From positions 1-64,000 of the forward strand of contig NZ_LGJH01000145.1 in NCBI RefSeq assembly GCF_001298105.1: DNA of 64,000 bases, given 5' to 3'. The position numbers were made by a program, and so were the translations under genes. Positions 18,724 through 26,553 of the stretch are shown piece by piece. Source of the DNA: Novosphingobium sp. ST904 (GTDB lineage Bacteria > Pseudomonadota > Alphaproteobacteria > Sphingomonadales > Sphingomonadaceae). Within the stretch, counting starts at the first letter, position 1. The number at the start of each line of letters is the position of its first letter. The notes under the pieces are model-generated. The model ran no database searches, was not told the DNA's origin, and was given only the letters and a program-made list of their open reading frames with translations.

Positions 18724-19893
18724 ATGGCTTCCAGCCCAGACGACCAGACTTCGAAGTCCTACGCCCAATGGGTAAGGCGCTCGATCATCCGGAACAGCAA
18801 TTCCCGCAGCCTTCTCGTCAGCCTGTTCGAAAGTTCGGTACCCGAGCCGAAGGATCTGCTGCGCGAAGTGCTTCTCGAAGGTTTCGAGAATGGCATAAGC
18901 TCCCGCTATGCCAGTACTTTCGTGAAGGGGAACCCCTTCCTCGTCGCCGCGCTGGCGCGTGATTACGGTGTGCGTGAGGAACAGGTCCTGACCACCACCG
19001 GCGCAACCGGCGCGCTTTCGCTGATCTACCGTGCCCTGCTCAAGGCGGGTGATCGCATCCTTATCGAGAACCCCAGCTTCGAGCTGTTCGGCAGTCTTGC
19101 GCAGTCCGTCGGCATCGCAGTCGATACGTTCGAGCGCCCCGCTCCCTACTTCACGATCGATCCCGCCGAAGTCGAGGCACGCATCCGGCCCGAAACACGC
19201 ATGATCGTCCTTTCGAACCTGCACAACCCGTCGGGAATGCCGGTCTCGGATGATACCATGCGTGCGCTCTGCGCCGTGGCGGATCGGCATGACGTGGTGC
19301 TGGTGGTGGACGAGGTCTATGCGCCCTATGCCGGGGACCGGTTGCGGCCTGCCGCCTCTCTTGGTGCTTCGCCACGCGTGCTTTCGGTCAACAGCCTGAC
19401 CAAGATTTTCGGTCTCAGTACCCTGCGCTGCGGATGGATCGTCGGCGATGAAAGCCTGGTGGCGCCGGTTCGCGAACTGGCGCGAGAGGTGGAGTTTGCC
19501 ATCTCGAACCTTGCGCACGCGGTTGCCGCGCTGGTCGTCGAAAATCCGGCGCGCTTTCAGGAGAACACCTTCTCGGTGATCGCAAAAGCCAGGCCGATCA
19601 TAGAATCCTATCACGCCTACTGGACCGCTGAAGGACTGGTGGAAGGGACATTGCCCGAAAGCGGCTGCATCGCCTTCCCCCGCCTCGTCGGGATCGGAGA
19701 TACCGAGCATTTCTCCGGCTGGCTTTCCGATCGCTGCGGAGTATTGGTGGCCCCGGGGGAATACTTCGGCGCGCCCGGACATATCCGCCTGGGTTTCGCA
19801 ATGGAGCCGTCGCGCCTCGATTATGGCCTTCAGGCTCTGACCGACGGCCTCCTGACCTACCGGGAAACCCATAGACTTCTGGAATTGCCATGA
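18724..19893 (+). CDS. Class I/II pyridoxal-phosphate aminotransferase
   Basis: A 389-residue fold-type I aminotransferase without a signal peptide, so cytoplasmic. Visible features are the phosphate-cup region TTTGATGALSLIYRALL, the NLHNPSGMPVSD motif (equivalent of NPxNPTG), the aspartate in VVVDEVYAPY, and the lysine in SVNSLTKIFGLSTLRCGWIVG that forms the Schiff base. It would move an amino group between an amino acid released from a peptide and a keto acid. Its stop overlaps the start of S10 peptidase C (ATGA), so the two are translationally coupled, and peptidase C in turn overlaps the APC permease. The amino acid substrate cannot be read from the sequence. Confidence 0.88.
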   Translation: MASSPDDQTSKSYAQWVRRSIIRNSNSRSLLVSLFESSVPEPKDLLREVLLEGFENGISSRYASTFVKGNPFLVAALARDYGVREEQVLTTTGATGALSLIYRALLKAGDRILIENPSFELFGSLAQSVGIAVDTFERPAPYFTIDPAEVEARIRPETRMIVLSNLHNPSGMPVSDDTMRALCAVADRHDVVLVVDEVYAPYAGDRLRPAASLGASPRVLSVNSLTKIFGLSTLRCGWIVGDESLVAPVRELAREVEFAISNLAHAVAALVVENPARFQENTFSVIAKARPIIESYHAYWTAEGLVEGTLPESGCIAFPRLVGIGDTEHFSGWLSDRCGVLVAPGEYFGAPGHIRLGFAMEPSRLDYGLQALTDGLLTYRETHRLLELP

Positions 19894-21433
19894 TCCTGAC
19901 GCCGCAGCAGCCCTTCGGTCGCAAAAAGAAGTCTCCGCGTCGCCTTTCGGCGTTGACGGGGATCGCGCTTGTCGCGGCGTCTGCCGGACCCATTCCGACG
20001 CAAGCGGCCGAGCCGCCGGCCGAGAGGGTCCTCATCGATGCGCGGGTTTCGAAACCCGATCCCGCGCATCCTGTCCGCGCCGAGCTGAGGCTACGTCCCT
20101 GTCTCAGCCGGCGCGGACAGTTCACCCGCAACTGCGGGCTACATTTCCTATTCCCGCCCTCAGACCGGCAGGAATGCAAAGACCGAACGGCCGGTGATCT
20201 TCGCCTTCAACGGTGGACCCGGCGCTTCGGCCGCCTATCTCCACATGGGCCTGCTCGGCCCCGTGCTCGCGCATGTTCCGCAAGACCCTGCCGATACGAA
20301 CGCGGCGCCGGCGGCACCCTGCCCGGCCCGTCAAAACTCTATGACGTGGCGACGTGGTCTTCATCGATCCACCCGGCACGGGATTTTCGGAGCGCCCCGC
20401 CGGTGCGGCAGGCGCGCCTTACAGCACGGTTGAGGGCGATGCGAATGCGGCGGCGGATGTCTTGCGCCAATGGCTCACCAGCCACGGGCGGCATCACTCA
20501 CCGTTCTATATCCTCGGCGAAAGCTACGGCACGATCCGCGCGGTTGCGATGCTCGATGCGCTGGACCGGCAGGGCCTGGCTGCGAACGTGCGCGGCGTCG
20601 TCCTGCTGGGGCAGGCGCTCAACATGATCGAGACCTCGCAGCGCCCCGACAACGTCGTGACTTACGCCGTATCGCTGCCAACGCTGGCCGCCATCGCCTG
20701 CTACCACGGCATGGTGAAAGCGCCCTGCACGGCGGCAGGCGTGACCGACGCGGCGGCAAGCTTCGCCCGCGAGGACTACCTTCCCGCCCTCTATCGCGGC
20801 CGAGACCTGCCTCAGGACGAGCGTGATCGGCTCGCTGCACGGCTTGCCGAACTGACCGGCATTCCGGCCGCTTTCTACCTCGCAAACGACCTGCGCATTT
20901 CCAAGGAACGCTTTCGCGTCGAACTGCTGCGTGCAAAAGGCAAGGTCATGGGTCGTTACGATGCCCGCTATCTCGCCGATCGTCCCGCAAACGTGACGAC
21001 GATGATGCCGGGCGATCCCTCATCGTCGATCTCGGACATTTTCGGCAAGGCGATGACCGTCTATCTGGGCGACACGCTCAAAGCTCCCGGCGCCGATACC
21101 TACAAGGTGATCGCCCGCTTCGAAGGCGGATGGAGCTATGGCGCAGAGGATTCGCCTTTCGCCGACTGGCCGTTCATGTCCGTGGTCGAGCGCCACGCGG
21201 CAACCAACGCTTGCCTGCGGCTTTTCGTCGGCACCGGGATCTACGATACCACCACGACCATCGGCGCGGCCGATTACCTCTTCGCACAATCCAGCCTGCC
21301 GAAGACGCGCTATCGCAACGAGCGTTATGTCGGCGGCCATGTATTCTATTCCGACGATGGCAGCCGCGCGCGGTTCCAGTCGGATCTCGTCGATTTCATC
21401 AATGCGGATAGCTGCCGGGGGGCGCAAAAGTGA
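19890..21433 (+). pseudogene. S10-family serine carboxypeptidase (paralogue C), broken by several frameshifts as sequenced
   Basis: All parts of an S10 peptidase are present but spread over three frames. From 19890 come a signal region and the start of the mature protein. From about 20089 the second frame gives RPVIFAFNGGPGASAAYLHMG, then there is a return to the first frame at LPGPSKLYDVA. From about 20350 the third frame gives VVFIDPPGTGFS, the elbow GESYG, GTGIYDTTT and GGHVFYSDD. At 20343-20354 one C added to GTGGCGACGTGG restores DVADVVFIDPPGTG, the same string as in paralogue A. Total length (about 515 residues) is normal and the catalytic residues are intact. It overlaps the aminotransferase upstream and the permease downstream. 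Read errors or recent decay could both explain the breaks. Confidence 0.8.
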
Positions 21434-22725
21434 GTGATGCTGAACATGCCTTGCGCAAGGGCATCGGCCTGTGGGGCGTGGTCTCGCTGGGGCTTGGCAC
21501 GGCAGTCGGTGTTTCGATCTTCTCGGCCGTCTCCCCCGCCACCGCGCTCGCCGGACCGGGAATGTTGCTATCGGTGGTGATCGCGGCGCTGCCGATGTAC
21601 CTCATCGCCGTCAGCTATGCCTACCTGGGCTCTGCCGATCCGGTTTCCGGCGCAAGCTTCGTCTGGCCATCGCGCTATCTTCACCCGACACTCGGGTTCT
21701 TCATCGCCTGGATGCGGATCATCGCCAACATGGGGGCAATGGTCGTGCTGGCGCTGGTGCTGGTCCGATACGTCTCGATGCTCGTGCCGCTACCGGTCAA
21801 GCCGACAATGTTCGCGGTACTGGTACTGGCGTTGCTCGCCAATCTGGTCGGCGTCCATGTCGCCACCCGCGCGCAAACTGTTATGGTCGGCGGGCTGATT
21901 CTGTTGTTCGGCCTGTTCGTGATCTGGGGCGGCATCACCGTGTCCGAGCCGGCCCGGCTCGAACCGTTCCTGCCGCGCGGACTGCACGGCGCCTTTGCCG
22001 CCGCGCCTCTTCTCATGGGTCTGTTCTTCGGCATCGAGGCAGCGACGGAAGCGGGCGGCGAAGTGGCCAACAGCCGCCGCAACATCCCGATCGGGATCGC
22101 GGTCGCCATTGGTTCGGCCACGGTTCTCTACGTCGCCGTAGCCTTCGTGGCGCTGACCGTGCTCGGCCCCGCCACGCTGGCCGGCAGCGAAGCGCCGATC
22201 CTCGAAACCGCCAGTCGCTTCATGGGACCGCTCGCCGTGCCGGCGATCGTGCTGGCCGCCATCGCCGCGATCGGCACCAGCCTGAATTCCATCTTCACGA
22301 TGTTCAGCCGCAGCCTTTTCGCGATGGCCGAAGCGGGAGTTCTGCCCCGGGCGATCGCCAGCGTCCATCCCCGCTCGCACGTGCCGCACGTGGCACTGTT
22401 CACCGTCTTCGGAATCGGCTGTGCCGGCCTGCAGATGCCGATGGAACTGACCTTCCTCTTCCTCGCGGTCAACATCCCCAATCTCGTGAAGTATGGCAGC
22501 ATCTGCCTGTCCGCCGCACGAGTGGCGAGGAGCTATCCCGAACTGCACAGCGGCGCAGGGTTCCGTCCGGCACGCGGCGTGATGATGACACTGGGCTGCG
22601 CCGGTACGGTCTGCGCGCTTGCCCTCATCGTGATCGGCCTCGAAGCGGATTGGCGGCCCTATGTCCTTCTGCTGGGCTGGGGCTTCCTGGGCGCGGTATG
22701 GTACTTCGCCCGTCGGCGCAGCTAG
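21430..22725 (+). CDS. APC-family amino acid permease
   Basis: A 431-residue inner-membrane transporter with about 12 hydrophobic helices. The N-terminal GLWGVVSLGLGTAVGVSIFS is the consensus first helix of the amino acid-polyamine-organocation superfamily, with the unwound GxG substrate site. It starts at GTG 21430, overlapping the stop of S10 peptidase C (GTGA), and ends the plus-strand operon. It should import the amino acids or short products released by the peptidases for the adjacent aminotransferase. A strong terminator follows 22 bases after the stop. Confidence 0.9.
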   Translation: MSDAEHALRKGIGLWGVVSLGLGTAVGVSIFSAVSPATALAGPGMLLSVVIAALPMYLIAVSYAYLGSADPVSGASFVWPSRYLHPTLGFFIAWMRIIANMGAMVVLALVLVRYVSMLVPLPVKPTMFAVLVLALLANLVGVHVATRAQTVMVGGLILLFGLFVIWGGITVSEPARLEPFLPRGLHGAFAAAPLLMGLFFGIEAATEAGGEVANSRRNIPIGIAVAIGSATVLYVAVAFVALTVLGPATLAGSEAPILETASRFMGPLAVPAIVLAAIAAIGTSLNSIFTMFSRSLFAMAEAGVLPRAIASVHPRSHVPHVALFTVFGIGCAGLQMPMELTFLFLAVNIPNLVKYGSICLSAARVARSYPELHSGAGFRPARGVMMTLGCAGTVCALALIVIGLEADWRPYVLLLGWGFLGAVWYFARRRS

Positions 22726-22747
22726 AAGCTCAAAAACCGGTTTACGA

Positions 22748-22784
22748 GAAAAGAGGCAGGTGGCGACGCCCCCTGCCTCTTTTC
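22748..22784. terminator. Bidirectional terminator between convergent permease and amidohydrolase genes
   Basis: A perfect 13-bp stem, GAAAAGAGGCAGG (22748-22760) with CCTGCCTCTTTTC (22772-22784), has A and T runs at its two feet. It can stop transcription from both strands: the APC permease gene on the plus strand and the amidohydrolase gene on the minus strand. Confidence 0.85.
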
Positions 22785-22786
22785 GT

Positions 22787-24876
22787 TCAGAACGCGAAGT
22801 CCTCGTGCGCCTCCGCTCCCGATCCGCCCATCAGCGCGACGGGCTTCGCGGCTGCTGCCGGTGCAACGACCTTGGGCGGCTCCGCAAAAGGCTTCACGCC
22901 CACCTCGCCCCAGATTTCCGACGGGAAGTACACCGTCCCACCCTTCACGACCATGGCCATGCGGTGGATCGCCGAGAGATCCTCCAGCGGGTTTCCGTCA
23001 AGCAACACGAAGTCGGCATACTTGCCCTTTTCGACCGAGCCATAGGACTGGTCGCGATGCATGTACTGTTCCGGTCCAAGCGTGCCGATCTTCAACACAT
23101 CGGCCACGGGAAGCCCAGCCTCCGCGTAGATCTGCAACTCGCGGTGGACCGACAGGCCCGTGGCATCGTCGGTCCCCGGCAGGAGCGTGATGCCGCGCCT
23201 GTGCATGTCGCGCAGCAGCGCCTTGATCGTCACGAAGGCGCCGTCGTAACCGGCGGCATCCTCGGGCGTCTTGATCGGGGCAATGCCCTGGCGGCGATTG
23301 CGCTGCACGCCAACCGGCAGATGATCGAAATAGCCCGCGACGGCCGGACTGATCTTGCCGTCCCGGCTCATCATCAGCAGTTCGAGCGTCACTGCCGTAG
23401 GATCGAGCGCGATGTGCTTCGCCTGCATAGTGTCGAGCGTCGAAGCGACGCGCGGCGAGGTGATGTCCAGCCCTGCCGTCCGCCGCATGGCGTGAGCCGC
23501 AGCGGCGTGCGGGTATCTTCCTTGGGATCGAGCACCCAGCCCAGCATGAGCTGGTTGATGTGCGTCACTTCGTCATAACCCGCCGCGATCATCGCATCGG
23601 CATTCGTAAAGGCCGGGATATGCCCGGTTACCCCCATGCCGCGCCGCTTGGCTTCCCTGACCACGCTGGGCACCCATTCGGGATTGAAGCTGTTATAGAT
23701 CTTCACCTGCCAGTAGCCGCGCGCACCGTACCAGCGCACCGCGTCGAGCGCCTCGGCCTCGCTACCGGCGATGAAGCCGTTGCGCGAACTGTAGGGGCTT
23801 CGCCCTTCGAGGAAGCCATTGCGCACGATGCGTGGCCCCGCCACTTCGCCCGCATCGATGCGGCGAGTCAGGTCGATCAGGAAGGCGTTCTCGTTGCCCA
23901 TGTCGCGCACGCTGGTCACGCCCGAGGCGATGTACAGCAATGCCGATTGGAGCGAGACGTGAGCATGCATGTCATGCAGCCCGGGGATGACCACCCTTCC
24001 CGCACCTTCGACCGTGGCCTCGCCGGGCGAGGCAGGGCTGTCGAGCGGTTCGACCGAGGCGATCTTGTCTCCGAACACGACTATCGAAACCGGATCGCCC
24101 AGCTTGCCGCTGGCCGGATCGAAGACTCGCACGTCACGGATGCGGATCGGCGCGTCGTAGTTATGCGCGACCTTTTTCTGGATCGCGGCGAAACGGGCAG
24201 CCGAACGCTCTGCCGCGATTTTCGCCAGTTCGCCGGCATAAGGCGCAAGACTTTCGCGGACGGTGGCATTGGTCGGCGAATAGGCCGCCACCAGAGCGCC
24301 CTTGTCATCGAGCAGGATGGCGCTCGGCGTAAGACCGATACCTTTGACGAGGAAGGCGCGATAGGCAGTGGCGCCCAGCGAGACCGGCGCTTCCTCTTCC
24401 AGCGAAAGCGTGCCGCCGGGGGCTGCCGGCAAGGCATGATCGCTATCCGCCAGCAATGCGCGGGCATAGATGCCGAGCGAGAACGGGCTTCCTTCCTGCG
24501 CGACATAGAGCGTGGGTAACTTGGCCTGCATGGCGCCCTTGCCGGTCGTATCGACCCAGGACAGGCGCTTGCCTCTGGCAGTGAACTGCTCGTCCACCTT
24601 GTTGCCGAACGTCGAGGTACCCTGAAGGGTCCAACTCGTGGGCAGGCCATTGTCGTCGAGCACGATCGCCTCGTGCATGGTCGGGCCTCGGCCATTGCTC
24701 TTGACGTCATGGTCGATCGAGACGGTATTGCCCTGAACGTCCGCATAAACGTGGCCGACGTTCTCGCCATTGTCGATCACCGCGAAGCGCTCGGCCTCGG
24801 CGTGAAGTGCGCCGGCTGAAAGTGCGATCGTGGAACAGGCGAGCAAGCGCAGGGCCGCAGTTCGTTTCAGGTGCAT
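22787..24876 (-). CDS. Exported amidohydrolase with extra N-terminal domain (frameshifted as sequenced)
   Basis: A metal-dependent amidohydrolase of the imidazolonepropionase/prolidase-like group, predicted periplasmic (signal ending ALHAEA). The catalytic barrel starts at about residue 245 and shows VVIPGLHDMHAHVS, the lysine in YWQVKIYNSF, GVTGHIPAF, EVTHINQLM and LLPGTDDATG, the usual metal-ligand set. The first 220 residues form an unassigned beta-rich-looking domain. The frame breaks at about 23488 after RTPLRLT. One base added (ACGCCATG to ACGGCCATG) joins both halves into 696 residues. It overlaps the upstream cyclodeaminase-like gene as TGATG and should be coexpressed with it. The substrate may be a peptide, N-acyl amino acid or lactam, which the sequence does not settle. 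Confidence 0.85.
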
Positions 24877-25838
24877 CAGTTCGAATTCCGGCTTGCGTGA
24901 AAGATATGGGCAGCGGATGCAAGATCCTGCACCGCATGGCCGAGCGACTTGTAAACGGTGATTTCGTCGGCACTGCGCCGACCGGAGGCGCGCCCAAGCA
25001 GCACTTCACCGATTTCGGCAACGATGTGATCGTCACTCACGACGCCCGCCGCCCTGGCCACCAGGAATTCCGCTGCCGCATCGAGCGCGGAGGCCTTGCT
25101 GTCGGCGATGAAGCGGGCGGCCAGGACCAGTGCATTGTCGACCTCGACCGGGCCCGGGCCGCTTGATCCCACGATATTGACATGCGTTCCTGCGCGCACC
25201 CATTCGCCGAGCAGGATCGGCTGCCGGGCGCCGGTCAGCGTGCAGATCACATCTGCTTCGGCCGCTGCGGTCCTGGCATCGAAAGCCACTTCCACAGGTA
25301 GGCGCCCGCTCCAGGCATCGACGACGGCCTGCGCTTTCGCGGCATCGCGGCCCCAGATGAGAATGCGTTCGAAACGGCGCACCAGCGGCAGCGCCTCAAG
25401 GTGGGAATGGACCTGACCGCCGGTCCCCATCAGCAACAGTACTTTCACATCCTCACGCGCCAATGCGTCCGTGCCGACGGCCGTTGCTGCAGCGGTGCGG
25501 ATATGCGTGATCTCCTCGGCATCGGCGACGCAGACCGGGCGCCCCTCCACCGGCTCAAACAGGGTCACGACGCCGCGATGGCGGCGTACGCCGGGGTTGT
25601 CCGGCTCGGCGAAGACGCTGATGAGCTTTGCCCCGAACATGCCCTGATCTGAAAGTGCGCCGGGCATCAGGCCGAAAGTCCGGCCCTCTCCCATGTGGAT
25701 CATCGTTCGCAGCAACTGGCGCGTCTCACCGCGCGAAAGCGCTTTCATCGCTTCCCGCACGACTTCGATGCAAGAAGGGTAGTCAAGCAGGGCGCGCACG
25801 TCCTCCGCATCGAAGATCGACAGTTCGCTCCGTTTCAT
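24876..25838 (-). CDS. Ornithine cyclodeaminase / mu-crystallin family protein
   Basis: A 320-residue NAD(P)-dependent enzyme. The family includes ornithine cyclodeaminase (ornithine to proline plus ammonia), delta-1-pyrroline/piperideine-2-carboxylate reductases and alanine dehydrogenases. Visible are the substrate-side GAKLISVF with its lysine, the Rossmann motif LLLMGTGGQVHSH (a variant of GxGxQ), ADVICTLT and NIVGSSGPGPVEVD. It is cytoplasmic, leads the minus-strand operon, and its stop overlaps the amidohydrolase start. It is divergent from an Lrp/AsnC gene that is the likely regulator. Cyclic imino acid or proline metabolism fits the context, but the exact reaction is unknown. Confidence 0.85.
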   Translation of the reverse strand: MKRSELSIFDAEDVRALLDYPSCIEVVREAMKALSRGETRQLLRTMIHMGEGRTFGLMPGALSDQGMFGAKLISVFAEPDNPGVRRHRGVVTLFEPVEGRPVCVADAEEITHIRTAAATAVGTDALAREDVKVLLLMGTGGQVHSHLEALPLVRRFERILIWGRDAAKAQAVVDAWSGRLPVEVAFDARTAAAEADVICTLTGARQPILLGEWVRAGTHVNIVGSSGPGPVEVDNALVLAARFIADSKASALDAAAEFLVARAAGVVSDDHIVAEIGEVLLGRASGRRSADEITVYKSLGHAVQDLASAAHIFHASRNSN

Positions 25839-25920
25839 ATCCCTGATCCGTCCCTGTTGCCGGCTATCGGCTCCTCAAGCATCACTGATAGCGCGCTGCG
25901 GCGAAATATCTCGACCTTTG

Positions 25921-25941
25921 TTGCGCTCATGCGCAATTGCG
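25921..25941. promoter_or_regulatory. Inverted-repeat cluster between the Lrp-type gene and the cyclodeaminase operon
   Basis: TTGCGC (25921-25926) and GCGCAA (25931-25936) form a perfect inverted repeat with 4-base spacing, and the second arm overlaps a palindrome CGCAATTGCG (25932-25941). The cluster lies in the 144-base divergent intergenic region, where an Lrp/AsnC regulator would bind. A related TTGCGC / GCGCA pair is found at 13861-13877 in front of the class V enzyme. The operator role is inferred. Confidence 0.45.
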
Positions 25942-25982
25942 TGGCATGTTCAAACCAACAAACCAGAACAGGGAGCATAATC

Positions 25983-26462
25983 TTGCCTGCCGAACTTGAC
26001 CGGCTCGACATGAAGATCCTCGATCGCCTTCAGATCGACGCCTCCGAATCTTCCAGCGAGATCGCTGACCGCGTGGGGCTTTCCCAATCGCCCTGCTGGC
26101 GCCGCATGCAGCGGCTCAAGGAGGAGGGTTATGTGCGCCACACCGTGGCGATCCTCGACCGTGAAAAGTTCGGCGAAAGCATGTTCATCTTCGCCCAGCT
26201 CAAGATGTCTCGCCTGTCGGACGACGACCGTGACCGGTTCGTCCACGCAGTGGAGGCAACACCGGAAATCCTCGAAGCCTACACGCTGTTCGGTGAAATG
26301 GACGTGATGCTCAAAGTCCTGGCCCCCAACATCGCCTGGTACCAGAACTTCACGTTCCGGACCCTGCTCCGCCTGCCCGGTGTGGAGGACGTGCGCTCCA
26401 CGGCAACGCTCTCGGAACTCAAGTGCACGCACCGGCTACCGCTGCCGTCGTTGCCGGGTTGA
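25983..26462 (+). CDS. Lrp/AsnC-family transcriptional regulator
   Basis: A 159-residue amino-acid-responsive regulator. The TTG at 25983 is preceded by GGGAG with 7-base spacing and gives the family's usual N-terminus (LPAELDRLDMKILDRLQ). The upstream extension of the open frame overlaps the divergent gene and was rejected. The helix-turn-helix covers about residues 10-55 (SSSEIADRVGLSQSPCWRRMQRLKEEGYV). The RAM ligand-binding domain covers about 70-150 (ILEAYTLFGEMDVMLKVLAPN). It is divergent from the cyclodeaminase-amidohydrolase operon and probably controls it, and possibly the other peptide-utilisation genes. Confidence 0.9.
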   Translation: MPAELDRLDMKILDRLQIDASESSSEIADRVGLSQSPCWRRMQRLKEEGYVRHTVAILDREKFGESMFIFAQLKMSRLSDDDRDRFVHAVEATPEILEAYTLFGEMDVMLKVLAPNIAWYQNFTFRTLLRLPGVEDVRSTATLSELKCTHRLPLPSLPG

Positions 26463-26553
26463 AATCCCCACCTAGCATATTTCATGCGCACGCCTGCCGG
26501 CAAGCGATGCTCTTTGCACATTTTCCTTCGGTACAGCCTGTTAGCCTCGTTTC

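Noticed and set aside
11039..21433. Lasso-peptide isopeptidase type locus, which in sphingomonads also carries a TonB receptor and FecI/FecR
   Set aside because: The isopeptidases of those loci are S9 prolyl-oligopeptidase-like, and no precursor, B or C protein gene is visible here. The peptidases here are S10.
13948..25988. Identical 14-mer GCATAATCTTGCCT before S10 peptidase B (13948) and across the Lrp gene start (25975)
   Set aside because: A shared 14-mer is expected several times by chance in 64 kb on both strands, and in the second place it overlaps the RBS and start codon, so I do not treat it as a motif.
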